Source of the DNA: Trileptium ribeirensis
Taxonomy: Eukaryota > Nematoda > Enoplea > Enoplida > Thoracostomopsidae
Assembly: GCA_030248225.1 (NCBI GenBank)
Contig: JASANE010017555.1
Span: forward strand, 62,001 to 126,000
DNA length: 64,000 nt
Direction of reading: 5' to 3'
Shown piece after piece: positions 37,501 to 52,500 of this stretch; position 1 is the first letter of the stretch, and each line of letters begins with the position of its first letter. The position numbers were made by a program, and so were the translations under genes. Below the pieces are notes generated by a model. That model made no database searches, was not told the origin of the DNA, and saw only the letters and a list, made by a program, of their open reading frames with translations.

Positions 37501-40500
37501 GCATTCAGAATCGATGTCGTTCCGATAGGAAATACAATCGCTTGACAGATTTAATGAGAGATGCCACAAATCATCTGACAGTAACGTGTGTAGCACAAAA
37601 AATGATGGTTCAGGTATCTACTGTACTAAAATATGTCGCATCGGCTTCTAAAATAAACAAAATATATGCCAAACTTGAAAAAGCAGCTCAATTACTATTG
37701 CATTACTCATTTGTCATGTCCGATAAACTGCATAGTAACTAATTGGGGGGTTACCCCACAATGCTTCGACTCAAGCCATATTTAGCCCTCCTACCCCATA
37801 GGCAAGAGTCAATGTCTTTAATATAGATCTAGAGACAGGTCGCACAAAATATATGCCAAACTTCAAAAAGCAGCTCAATTACTATTGCATTACTCATTTG
37901 TCATGTCCGATAAACTGCATAGTAACTAATTGGGGGGTTACCCCACAATGCTTCGACTCAAGCCATATTTAGCCCTCCTACCCCATAGGCAAGAGTCAAT
38001 GTCTTTAATATAGATCTAGAGACAGGTCGCACAAAATATATGCCAAACTTCAAAAAGCAGCTCAATTACTATTGCATTACTCATTTGTCATGTCCGATAA
38101 ACTGCATAGTAACTAATTGGGGGGTTACCCCACAATGCTTCGACTCAAGCCATATTTAGCCCTCCTACCCCATAGGCAAGAGTCAATGTCTTTAATATAG
38201 ATCTAGAGACAGGTCGCACAAAATATATGCCAAACTTGAAAAAGCAGCTCAATTACTATTGCATTACTCATTTGTCATGTCCGATAAACTGCATAGTAAC
38301 TAATTGGGGGGTTACCCCACAATGCTTCGACTCAAGCCATATTTAGCCCTCCTACCCCATAGGCAAGAGTCAATGTCTTTAATATATATCTAGAGACAGG
38401 TCGCACAAAATATATGCCAAACTTCAAAAAGCAGCTCAATTACTATTGCATTACTCATTTGTCATGTCCGATAAACTGCATAGTAACTAATTGGGGGGTT
38501 ACCCCACAATGCTTCGACTCAAGCCATATTTAGCCCTCCTACCCCATAGGCAAGAGTCAATGTCTTTAATATAGATCTAGAGACAGGTCGCACAAAATAT
38601 ATGCCAAACTTCAAAAAGCAGCTCAATTACTATTGCATTACTCATTTGTCATGTCCGATAAACTGCATAGTAACTAATTGGGGGGTTACCCCACAATGCT
38701 TCGACTCAAGCCATATTTAGCCCTCCTACCCCATAGGCAAGAGTCAATGTCTTTAATATAGATCTAGAGACAGGTCGCACAAAATATATGCCAAACTTCA
38801 AAAAGCAGCTCAATTACTATTGCATTACTCATTTGTCATGTCCGATAAACTGCATAGTAACTAATTGGGGGGTTACCCCACAATGCTTCGACTCAAGCCA
38901 TATTTAGCCCTCCTACCCCATAGGCAAGAGTCAATGTCTTTAATATAGATCTAGAGACAGGTCGCAACAAAATTGAATGATCCTGCATACATCGAATTCA
39001 CAAACCTCCATCTTCTTCATCATCAGTATCTTCTCCGTTTTCATCGTCATCAACGGCAGCCTCACTTTCAACAAACTTGTTCTTCTAAAAAACATTCGTT
39101 TAAGAGAGTTGACACCATAAAGTGAAGAAATTCGGAGTCCAGGCTGCAGCGTTGGTTTACAAACGGACAGGCCAACGAATCCAAAAACACCTGATAATCT
39201 TGCTAAAACTCACATGAGGTAAAAATGCTAAAATTTTTATGATGGGTAAAATATAGGAATATGAGAACCACAAACTGTTTGGCACTTGACAAACACCATA
39301 GAACACACTCCCAATTTCGAGACGCTGGACAATAGAAATGAGGATTAATTGCATCAGTTATCTCATCGAAAAAATGCTACGCAGAAGCGTTCCAGAAAAA
39401 TTTGCTCCAGGCTATAATACAGCGTTTTAGCATTACAAATAGCACAAAATTACATTGTGCAATTGATGAATATTTATGGCGTAAAACGTCACCGTTGGCT
39501 AAGACTGCCCAACATTGCTCTCTTTACATTTTCAACGAGTTCTGTACAATTTCTGATAAAATACGGTTGTTATAACGTGTGTTATTGCTAATTCGTCATG
39601 CCGTAGAGGCAGTTTCCGTATCGTACACTGCAAAAAGGTTTATCATTCTTCACTTGTTAATACAACCACGGCGCCACTTTAAGCTTACTGCGTACCGGTA
39701 ATCGAGTTTCGTGTCCGAAAAGTGTTTCAAAATCAGGTTCAGACTCGGGTTCACTCTCGGTTTCACCATCCGAAGAAACAGCCTCTTCTTCCTCGACACG
39801 GATCTGCTCAGCTTCCTGTAAACAAAAATAATGTTTGACATTACACTTTTGATATTGAGTAGAGTGTATTACTGGCTTCTCGATTCGCTTAAAATTTTGC
39901 CAAGGAGGATGAACCGATAGGCGCCGGGTACAGATGGAGGGGCGACAGTTGTTTACCCGGACATGAAATGGGGCAACCCTAAGGAGCTTCGAAATTTAAA
40001 AATTTAAAGTTCAGCGCTTTTATCCATAAACGCAAAACCGGTTAATAGTGAACTCACCAATATTATAAAACGTCCCTATTAAAGATAAAAGCAATTTTAA
40101 ATAAGTTTTATGTATTTTAATAGATTTTTAACTTCAGAAAGGAATTTAGTAAAAAATTTTGTCAATTTTTATGTCAGTTCGTGGTGTAATTACCAGAGGG
40201 TGACCATACATTTTTCCATGGCGTCTCAACGAATGGGTCTATGTTTCCAGGGGACAACGAAAATTCCATATTTGGAGAAGTCAGGGATACTTCTATAAAC
40301 ATTGAGTAACCGGAACCGGAACTGTACTTTTTCCGGAGCCGGAACGTGATCTTATCCATTAAGCAAAATAAATGTTCTACTGAGCCCTTTGTTTGTTTGA
40401 GGTGAATGTTGGGCCTATACGGTTATTTTAGCGGTTAATTTCGTTCTTTCAAAGGTACGTTTGCTGTCTTTACCTTTGTGAGATATCGCATGAGGCTATA

Positions 40501-43500
40501 AATGTTAAATTTTGGTGACAAAATTATAAAATTATAGCATTTATTCATTTAATTGAACGTTGATGGCTATATGGGGCTATAGATATTGCCATACGAGTTG
40601 GAGTCCTGGATATGATTAATGCAATTGTGCTGACGACGAAGGCAGCTAATTCTGCAAGTACTAGGGACCTGACATCGTAAAACTTGTTTTCGTAAAACTA
40701 TGTCTTGAAAATTCATATTTTATAAATTATACCGCCTATATTGCTATGTTATTAAGTTACCAATAACAAGTCCTGTATCATTAAAAAATCATGGTAGAAC
40801 TACCCGCAAATTTTCCAATTTACCATAAATCCAAAAAGCGAGCTGTGTAAAAAATTTCACAGCTCATGGGATTAGTTTCCGCCAGTCTGCAAAAAAACTC
40901 TTGATCAAAAAGCGTGCAATACTATCACGTGTACCTTTGAATTAGCTTAATAAGCAGATATTTGACTATTGTCACAAGATTTGTCAGGTTTGTGACTCCC
41001 CGTGCCTCTATTTAGCAAGCAAACTCCACCTTTTCCACATTTATGAGAAGCCACTAATATGTGCTGAAAAGTGCGGCCACTTTTCCCGGCGGGTGTATTA
41101 TTGTATATATGTCCCTCTAAAAGAGCGTAGGAAGCTCAATTTCGATCCTCAAAACACGTAATGAATACATCCTAGCCACGCTTGCCCCAGTTCCCGTCAC
41201 CGAGTGAATTACTGTTTTTAGGCAGTATCCAGCAAGAAGCAACACGCGAAATTGCTTTATGTTGTGGTCTCACAAGTATATCAGAACTACAAAGTCATAT
41301 TTGGTAACATTATCGCAAGTTACTAAGCGGGCACCGCTCTGCTATAATTTATATAACAGCATAGTTATCAAATCCTGCACTACGGCGTATTTCAAAAATC
41401 ATAAATTAGTGTTTGATTGATTATCGTTACTTCTTTGTGCCTTATAAACTGTTTAATAGATGTCTATGAATGTGTGTTGGCAAATTAATAAAGCTAAGCA
41501 AAATTGCTTTAGTGAACACAAAGACAGGATTTATTTCGTTTTATGTTATATAAATAGGATCAAATATAGTATTTCAGTTATAGTTTAATTTGCTATTTAG
41601 TAAAAATTGCCTGGAAAAGAAAAATTTTGCTTAAATAATGCGCCATAGTGATAATGAAACCGGATATTCCAAAAATTCATGAAGCCGGAACTTCGATTCC
41701 GACAAAAATTAGCCGGAGCGGTAGCCCCAATTTTGCCAGAGCCGGAATTCCAGGCCACTCGCTGCTAAATATCAATATCCAAGCGACTACAATACACTGG
41801 TGCGTACCTCATCTGAAAAATTATTAAAAAAAGACACATTGCCATTTCGACTGTTTTAAACTGATAAACTACACTTTGAGCGAATACACTTTTGATGGCT
41901 TCGATTTTTCATAACACTTTGTTATTAGATGTTTTTATAATAACCTTATTTATTTTTTCTGCATACGTGCAATAGCATACAGTTACGTTTTATGGACTAA
42001 TACTACTGCGCGATCTCTCCACGTTCTGTTGATGATAAATTACCCCCACTGAGCCTATAAATGTGTTATACTTGTTCATCAGAACTCGCTAACAATGCCT
42101 GTCGAGCACTGAACGAACAAACATAGATTTATGTATCTGCGAGGAAACACTGAACAGTCCTGGAGCAAATTTCAAAGTGTGTAAAAATTTCGAACAAAAC
42201 TTGATCAAGCGACCACACTCGTTCTGGCCCGGTACTGCATGGTTCCCAAAACTGTGAAGCGTTAGTGAAAATCTCGGGAGCCGGCCAGCTAGTTTAAGCC
42301 GTCGTCCCCAGCAAACCACTTCCCTCGCGAGAACACAGCACATATATAGCATCGATAATTCAATATCAATGAAGGTAAATCGTTTTTTGATCCGATTCAG
42401 CTTTCTATTATTCATAAGCTGCTTAACGATGACTTGGCGACATAGCTAAACCAGAATGACAGGCATGCGTTAAAATTTAACAGTGACAGCTAACCTCTTC
42501 GTCCGGAATTTCACCGCGACTAACAAGTTCGGAGTTCCACAGCTGGCGTCGTTTTTCCAGCTCCTTTTCTCGACGAGAGCGAATTCCGACAGACAGTGCT
42601 GCCTTAAGCGCCTGAAGACGCTGTCCTAAAAAGTTTACATTATATTTATATAAATGTGGCGCAAAAAACGAACGACAAAGCTCATCGACTAACAATTTTC
42701 GACAATTCCACACCACTCAAAGGTCTTCCGATGCTTACGCTTTAGTCGACCGCCAAGCCATAAATTTCCCAAAACGGCGATACTCCACGGAAAGATCGTA
42801 ATCCTCAAACGTCTTAATAAATTATTGTGGCTCTGCGAACTAGAAAAGCCCCACGAGATCGACCGCCCTTAAAAACTAGTGATCAAATTCCAATAATAGG
42901 AGTGTACTAGGCACTACTATTATAACGACTATAAACGTTGTCCTTCTTTTTAACATTTATACTCTTTTTCGACAGCTGGTTTGTCTAACTGAGATAAACA
43001 AAAAACACAAACTGCGTTCGATTCTATGAAAAGTGCCGACAACACAAACTGCATTTATCCGTGAAGCCTCGCACCTCAAACCGAACCAAAATGAGCAAAA
43101 ACATACGTACGTTACCGACATGATTATATTATTGTTGTATGCTCTTCGACGCCGGCAACGCCAATTTCGCGCCATCGGTGATGTAGATTTTGAACAAAAT
43201 ACATCAGATTCAAATCTTCGAAACCGATAAACCCAACGGTGAAATGAAAAACACACTCTATTTTTTACAAAACAAACTTTAAGCTTTACCAGGTTTCAAT
43301 TCTGCATCTTGACCGTCGTTGTCTGGATGCAAGGTTATCGAAACCTCACGTCTTAGCAGCTTATCGCAATTCGGTTCGCTATTTTCGCGCATTATCACTC
43401 TACAATATAATCATAGATTTATAATCATCGATGTTTATGATCTCGAGTTTACTCCGCGTGTATAATATATAATACGATAATAAAATGTGGCAGTCAACAT

Positions 43501-46500
43501 CTGAATACAAGGCACAATATTTACAACGAGTGAATAGGAACAAAATAAATCATAAATGTAGCAACAATAGAAAATTTGTTTGTAAAGCGGGAAAATGCTC
43601 CACGATATACAAAACCGCGACAATTTCAACTACGTACGAATGAATTCATTTTTACGAAACGAGGATAAAAATTCGTCGAAACGGGTCGTACAAATACGTA
43701 TATTAAAATATGTATGCTGAAAATGTCTTGACACCCCTCCCCAACCATCGACTGTACTGTGAGTGAGCTAGCATGTTGCTGAAACATCACATTTATTGTC
43801 ACCGAAATTCACAGCACAGTAGTGGTCCAACAAAACTGTTGGTGTTATTTCAGAGTCCGTGGCTTTGTGCGGCCCAAAATTCTAGGGCTCTCCATGGTAG
43901 GGCCGACCCTTGAGACCCGGCATCAGCGGATCCATTACGAGCGGGTGCTAGTGTAGATTTTTAATACTGAAAAATGATGAACTTGGTGCAATGGCACCAT
44001 AATGCACATAAATTACATACTATAAATTTAGTACTAAAGCAAGCACGATAGAATACATATACAACGGCATAACGGACATCTATAAACACGATGTATATAA
44101 CCGAACCAAATTACAAAAGCATATGACTCAACTAATAATTGTCCGAAATTAGAAATCTCGGGGGAGCGGTTGCAAAATGTAGCGGGTCGACGGACACGGT
44201 TACGTGGTCACCCTCCTAGCCCACCTATGTAAAAAAACTCCAACGAGAAGACTTGCAATGAAAACGTTAACATATATGTAGTAGGCACGACAACTAAGCC
44301 TAAGATACTAACTTTTGAATACTCAGGCCTTCCCATCGTTTATTTGCAGATAAATTCACCAATTCAGTGACTGTTTCAACATTTGAGTTTCCGACTGAAT
44401 CTCTCTGAGACCATAAGGCACATGAAATTCATATGGCATGGATTTCCAAAGACCGTGTATGCCTGGTTCACAGAGCAGGTGAAGAAAACTACTATAACAG
44501 TAATTTAAAGCCATCGAAAACATTCTCCCATTTGGAGATCGAAAAAGCCAGAACCATCCTAATCATAGATTGTTACCACGCCATAACCGTTAAACCGCGA
44601 TGGCTCCAGCTCCGATGTATGTTTCTACTAAGTGTAGCATCACAAATTGGTTGGTATATGTGGGTGGACAAATCCAGTCACTGACAAAAGTAAGTACAGA
44701 TGCTGACGGACGCCAATTCGTCAAAACGCGGACGTACGCAAAGCGGCGCGTCCGTCTTTTGCGCAGTTACTTTTGTTCGAGACTGTTCGTCACAAAACAT
44801 TGTACCATACCCGATATGAACATGGCGTTCTTGAGGCATTGAAACCCGGCGCTTTTTGGCATCTGCCGAAGCGTTTTGCACAGCTCGCTCCAAAAAGTTG
44901 TCAAATTTCGTTTTTGGTCTTTCACTATCTTCCGAAAGATCAATGAACTTTGACGAGCCACGCCTTAAAACAGTTATTAATAAATTATTACCATCATTGT
45001 TTTTAGTAAAATATAACCAAGTAAATGCAACTCCCATGAAACATAACGAATGATGGTTGTGCTTGTGGTAAAATTGAGGATAAGTAATGTAACTAGCTTA
45101 ATCATGCAGAAAGGTTTAGGTTTCATTGCGAATGTCTATTTTCTTGCTTCCTCTAGCTGTAGCTAGAACTGGATTTCATGTATTTTGTAAAATGCTAAGT
45201 CATCAATCAGTTCGGTCTTTCGGTATTTAACAAAGTCAGCAGTCAGTGGTGAGTTGCTGTTGTAAATATTTGAGCACAAAAAGTGCTATTATATCAAATA
45301 CATGCTGAGACTACGCGTTAGCATAACATCAGCTATTTTATAATGTTAATCATTCAACCAATCGTCTATAATAATGAAGAAATCAGTACCTTTTTATAAT
45401 AAAGCATATCTTCGACACTGAAGTAATTTGTTGTTCGTTTTAGGCCTACTACAATGTTCCTACCAAATGCTTGAAAATCCTATCACAGAGCTTTGAGATG
45501 TAATAACAACATACCCGAGTTGGACGCTTTTGTTTTGTAATTTTTCAATCAGGCGCTGTTTGCGAGAAACACCGGCTCGATCCAATTTATCGGACCTTAG
45601 CAATCGTTCGACCAGTGAGAACTCCTCGTCCAAACGAACGTCACAGACAGCGGCACCTGGCTGATCACCATTTTTGTCGTTCGATTCATTATTTTCATCA
45701 TCACGACTGACATGCTGCATTACAATAAACAATGAATTGTTTAGGAATGAAGGAAATCTTTGCCCACGCTGAATCACAAATCGCTCAGGAGATAAACTTT
45801 TAGAACTCGACTGAAGCATGAATTCAAATGCTGTTAGAATCAGGTTATTTTTCAAAATTCATGCTGAGCTAAGATATAGTGAGGTGGTCGAAAAAAATCG
45901 CAAAATGGGTTGAATTTAGTATTGGTCCGGGACGAACCAATACAGTAAAATAAAGTGCATACATATAAAGAACTAGCATAACCAATAGTAATATAAGCTA
46001 AATATTCTTACCATTATGACAATTCGTCTTGCATCCACGCTGACAACTCGCGATTTTTTTACCCCCGGAAATGTAAAAAAAATCGCAGCTGTGGGCAAAA
46101 ACATCGCACGATGTTGAATCGACAGAGTCGGTAAATTTAGCTGTTGAACATGTTTTGACGGTAGGCAGCGTAATACGTAGATGCGAAATTTAGAGCAGGA
46201 AGCCATTTATGTACTAGCAAATGTTGATTGTCAAACAGAAATAGCCATACAATTAAATCAGCAGTGAATTACAATTATTGAAATGTTAGTAAATTATTAT
46301 AGAATTGTAGCCGTCATTTAGTGACAATAAAAATTATTATTAAAATAATGTTATATTAATTTTGTTATGAGTTTGTTAAATTGCTTTTAGCGCTTTAATC
46401 AGTTGAAGAATTTCAGTTTTTTTATGTCGTTGTACCGCTGTTTAATGAGATGGTCTTCAGCGAACTTGAAGCCCTTACCCGCTACAGTTTCTGCTGGTCT

Positions 46501-49500
46501 AACCGGACCGAAAAAGACTGTACTAATTGGCTTTTCTTCAATATCCTTCTTATTTGGGAAATCGTAAAACCCATCTGCCTTATAGCGAAGGAAGTCAAAC
46601 TCCACAACAGAACCACCATCTATGTCTAGCCCAGAAATTTTTAGCAATTGTCCCCAGTAATAACCTTCGGTGTAGTAAACAGCGTAATAAAGGCCCTTCT
46701 TGTCGTCTAAAATTCCAGACTGAACTTCATCCAAGATAACTGTCATAACAGTACTGGAATTGGCTGCCTCGAGATGACGAAGCGTTAGTCCAGTGCTAGT
46801 GCATTTTCGTGGCTCCTGGTTGAATTTTGGAGGCTCATAATCAGCGTCATCAGGATCGCTCTCGCTCGATGAGATTGCCATGGCACGTCTCTTTTGCCTT
46901 TTGAATTTTATTGATTTCTTCTCCGCTGTTGGAGCTGGCCTCTTAGCCTTCAACGATTCAAGAAACTCTGGCTCGGTAATAACGCGCCCGTAACAATCTA
47001 TTTTTCTGCGTTTTACCGGATCACCTCTAGCCGTTGGACCCTTGATCTTGTTCAGAACAGCTGTTTGAAACGGAAAGATTAATGACGTTACTGACGTATT
47101 CGCCGAACTAGGTGTTGTTTCCAAGGGTGGAATATCAACCGTATCCACAAGCGTCCATGCTGGGATCCACATTTTTCCCACTGGTGGACTGCACGGTATT
47201 GGGCCAAGACGCCTTGTTATATCTGAACAGCCAGGACACAACTGAGCCAACACTCCCGACGTATTGTAAGCAGCGGTAGTGTTAATATCACAAATGGTAT
47301 TTGATCCCATTACGGTTCGAACGCTTACTCCAGAAGTTTGTTTGAATGATGCGAATCTTTGAGGACTTGTTAATTTTGGAGTACTGTGCGATGTCGCCAC
47401 GCTCTTCATTGGCGATTTCCGTTTCGTGGGCGTCTTAACAGGCGATTTAGGAACGGTTGCGTTTTCATCCGCTTCCTCCGGGTACGTTGTAACATCCTTT
47501 GGCTTACCTTGAGCTTGCCATTGTCGATATTTTACCAGTAGTTCAGCATTAAGTTTGTTGCACGGATATTTCGTTTCGTCAACTGGATACATTCCTGTTG
47601 CTTCAAAGCCCTTCTTTATGTTTTCTTTGCTCATGCCTTTTGGCCATATTTCGCCGATAAGATTAACAAAGTGAGGTTTTTTAATAGTTTCGTTAGGCCC
47701 AAATTCCATTACAAAATTGGCCAGAGCAGTTTCCCAATGTGTTTTTAGGGGACCAAAGCACGCCTTGTCAAGAGGCTGCAGTAAACTGGTGGTGTGTGGA
47801 GGGAGCTTAACTAGAATAATGTCCTCCTCTACTGCTTTCTCGATAATTGCAATTGTTACATGTGTCATATGACCATCAAAAAGCAATAGTAATGGTCGAC
47901 GGGGTACCTTTTTTACAACCTGAGCGAGTGAGTTTAGCCCAAATGCATTCAGATATTCACAATGTCATGTACATTTCGAATCATCCAAACTATCGATATT
48001 GAAGTAGTTTGCTTACGTCGAAACTCTTACCTCGAACGTTGTGTTGTTCCCGATTCATTCGGTTATCATCGCAATTCTGGCATCGAACGACGTACTAAAT
48101 GACAGTTCAGGGTTTCGGCCGTTTTTACAACATCATATAGGTACACTGGTAAAATCGATAGTTGGATAATTGATTTGTATTGACAAATGCTTAAGTCAAT
48201 CGAAACAACATCAGTTACGAGCGTCGTCTAGCTAAGCCACATCCATTAAGATAACTAGTGATCCGCAGAGATCCAATCATGAGAAAACGCTGTATCCGAA
48301 GCGGCGGAAATGTGTTATCTCAGGTAACAGCTATATTAGAGCGTTATCATTGCCATCTTCTGAGTAAAGTTTTGATATTTTGACCTTAAATCTTCGTCTC
48401 AATCCCATCCCACTTTTTTCGGCCAGCCAAAAGGCCTCATCAATATAACCATGCCCGCGGATTAACATTAAACTTGCCGATAGTTTGACTCCGCCATGCT
48501 CCCCAACCCATCAAATATTGACATTTGAAACCCCATAATATGCAATTTCTTTTCCATATTATTTTTAATGATCAATGGTCTACTGTATGAAGTTACCCGA
48601 CGACTCAACAGCTAACACAATCTCCGTTTGGTTACAGCTGAGGTTCGACAGTAAAATATAATACAAGCAAATGAAAATAAAAGATAAATCCAAAAATGAA
48701 GCCAATAAAAAATTGCTGCAAATAAAAATAATCATGACTTTTTCCAGACGCACTCTCGCAATTATTATTTTGTAGCATACCTGTTATTTTAAGAACAAAA
48801 TAGTTATCACTTCAACTTACTGGAAGCTTTCCGTCTTGCAGAGCCGAACTGTCTTGAGGATAAAATGTATCTCTGGACGCGTTGTCGTTACCATCGTCTA
48901 GCGTGAACTTTACCTGTTGCATTGGCACAGCAGTTGAGGTAGATGGCATTTCTGAACCTGAATAGACACAATCCCTATATAGCACTTCAACGTGGACGCC
49001 GCAATACTGTTCTTCGTGATTTACTTTGTGTAAAAACAAAGCTGGATGCTCGTGAAGAAAAGGCGAGACGCTCCACGACTATTCTGAGGTTCCGATTCTA
49101 GCGTTTCGGATCGCTTTCTCCAAAGTTATGGAAAGACAATAAACGAATATATTGAGCGCCGGACATTTTCATGACATTTAAAGCTCCTTATTTCTTCACC
49201 AAAATAACCAAAAAAGGAACTTTCGAAATTTACCAACCGGTGTTTCAAAGAAGTATTAGAATTCTCGGATCTTTTTCGCGCTTGCAATATGGGTTTTGTA
49301 CCAGATTTCTTTCATATTTAGCAACGTAAAAACCTGTAAATAGACCTGTTATAGTGGTGATGACTGTGTGGCCCCCACTTTTAGAATACCCATGTTCGTT
49401 CCCAAGATTTATCTGATATCCCTCACGTTCAACTACTGCCGCTAAGTTCATAAAAGTTATAAAACACAATCTAAATAAATACCATATATATAATAGGAGT

Positions 49501-52500
49501 TTTCAGCAAAACGTATCGCAAAGATTTAATATCCTTAGCAATCGAAATAACACTACACATATGATTGTTGCTATTTTTAGATTAAGTCTTATGCAACTGC
49601 CCCCCTCCCAACAGTGTTTCCATTCGAGAATACATTCCAATTAAAATTGGAACAAAGAGCAAGTCCAGGTTTAGCGATATAACTAATTTAAAAAATCTCG
49701 AAAAATATTACCGGTAGAATTACTACACTCTCTTTCGTATGTAGCCTCGCGCAGATCTTGTTTTGGACGAGGCGGGGACCTGATAAATTCTTTTCCTGTT
49801 TCTTTCGCAGCACGGCAAGAAGACAAAAATTCTTGCAAGGACAGCTGCTTGGGCTTGTGATATGGCAACGAATGATCGGCTGATCGCACGAGGCGTTGTG
49901 TTTCGGCATGAATAGTTGCTAAAGCAGCTGTCGATGCCTTGCGACGCTCGCGATTAACCGCGTCGTCACATGATCGTTGATCAGGAACCGCCAAGCCAGA
50001 ACTATGCTCATTGATATGCTCAGTGTCTGAATATTAGAATAAAATCATTTATTAAAACCTCACAACTAACCGGAACTGAGGCTCGCTGGAAAAAGAAAGT
50101 GTAAATTTTAAATGGAACTGGAACCTGGTCCTACCAATCCATACTAGAATAAACGGAGTAAGAAACAGTGATGGGGTTTGAAATGTCCTACAGATTGCTC
50201 TAATAATAAGTCTCGAAGGTTCGCAAGCCTTAGAGTTAGGGGGTATATTCAATTTTCCAGGAAGTCAAAAATTTTCTTAATTATTATTCAAAAACTCTTG
50301 CTAATTTATTATAAATTTTCCTAACTCCCCTATTTTTCCTCAATTGTGCCAATTTTCACCTGTTTTGTTAATCTTTTCCGCGCTCCTTCGGCATGGGGGC
50401 CGACCCATAGGAAGTACCCCCTTAGATACCTAAGATACTAACGATGCTGTTAATGTATTGCATTGATATTATCACTCTGCTTTTAAAGGATTTCCGTTTT
50501 CGACATTTTTTGTTTGTGGATCGAGATATATATTATGACATATTCCGAGTTTGTTCGAGCTGTTAAGACGAAAAAAACCACATTCCAATATGCATCTCTA
50601 CGTAGCGGCGTCACAATAATTGCCGAACATGAGTAGCACGTATTGAGCGTAGGTGAGCCATTTTCACTCTATTCATTTCTCTGCGGCAAACTAAACATAC
50701 GGTTTGCTACATGCATTCCGTTTAAAGCTTCTAAATACATGATCCTGTGGGTTTGATAGAAAAATGCTCAACACTTCTGTTTACAGTTGAGCTTTAGTTA
50801 CTTTTGAAATCTAGGCAGGATATAGACGCGGTCGGAAGCTTTCACAATAAATAGTGATGAACACGGACATCCAGATATTACCCGGAACGTTGGAATGAAT
50901 ATTTCGGGAGTAGCGGATCCATTTATCTATGCAGCGATGTTTGCTACCGAAAAACACTCCTGTTGACTCTATATAATGCAGATACATTGTATTACACAGC
51001 ATAATTTAGTATTAATATTACATTAAGTTTGATAGAATGCGTGTGCATACCGAAAACAGTATAATAGAAATGTACGAAATACAATCAATGCTCGATATGC
51101 AGCCAAATAGTATCATGTGAAGTAATTTCCAGAATAATTCGTGTGAAAAAATCTGTAGGCATCTGCAGCTAGTGAACAATACAAGTTCCAAATTCAGTTG
51201 TCTCTTTGCAATAACAATAATAAACCGGCAACGCGTCGGCCATTTTAATCTCATATCAAAACAGTAGGACCGATGTCATCACTCAAGCTCGAGGTGGCTT
51301 AAACAGTCAGCCGGAAAGACCCAGAAGACAGACGACGCGAGGTAGCAATGGAGTCGATTGCAAAACTGTCAAAACCAGACGTTGACGTATGGTCATATGG
51401 GTCTGTTGAAGGTGGTGCGGAAAATGTTGGCAACGAAATGAGACTAGTGGCCCATGCAAAAATGGTCAGGTCATAACCCATGAGCGATCCTCAGCTGAGA
51501 AATATGTTTGTAGTTACAAAGCTGAAATGCTTGCCTTGATGAAAGTAATGGTAATGATTGTCAAGCTGAAAGATCTAGGCCGAAGCCCCGTTACCGCACA
51601 AGTGCAGCTGTGTTCAGATTCGAAATCGCCCTCTGACGACTTGGAAAAGGCTTCGACGGGCATATTGACGCTACAGCAATAAGAATATGGGGAGGTACTA
51701 TGGAGCTGACCGGAAAAAATTTTTCAATGGGTACCATCTTATGTTGGAATCGACCACACGGAGACATGCGATGCTCTGGTAAAACAGGATATCGAAATAG
51801 ATCAATGGGTGCACCAATTGACTTTGCGTCGGACATGCTTAGGATTCGCAGAGCACTTCAACAAGAGTGATGACCTCAGACTAAACTACTGACTGACTGA
51901 TAAGCTCGTGGGCACTGACACAGAAGAAAACTCTCACATACAGTATGCAGCTTGCTCTTGCAAATGAAAGCCCCACAAAAACACTGGCATCATACCGTGC
52001 TTGGCTCTTGGCTGACAATTTCCACAACCAGAATCCAGTCTATGCAACTCGTGCGGAGACCAAGATGAAACAGTGGAGCATGTTTTTGAGCAATGCCCCA
52101 TACCATATTACTTATTGAAATAAGGCAGTTCAATGAGCAGGATAAAATGATTATACAAAGAACCGGTATGAGCATCACAGTTCAGGAAAGTAGTGAGTAT
52201 CCAGGAACATAGCAGCTGAGACTTGTTGTCTACAATAGTGAGAGTCCACTACAAACAACCGAAACATCTAAAACAATAACTTTTGAAATTTACAAATAAT
52301 TTAAGGAAAACTGCGTGTTGTTTGAAGAGTCATTTTTTTTGCATTTTTGACCTCCAGCACTTGCCTTATTTGACGCATAAAACAGAAACATATACATGTG
52401 ATTATTATCGTACTAAGCAACCGGGAAAACGTACTCATTTTCTAGTCATGTACATGCATCTATTTTTGAAAAGGCGACAATAGTTCACCTCTCTGTGTCT

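Noticed and set aside
37657..38965. CRISPR-like array
   Set aside because: The 187-bp units are identical throughout with no unique spacers; it is a head-to-tail tandem repeat in an animal intron.
46006..46100. Apparent claspin exon on the minus strand (acceptor CCCACAG, donor ATG|GTAAGA)
   Set aside because: Exon 3 ends in phase 0 and only non-zero phases are open here; exons 3 and 4 join perfectly without it.
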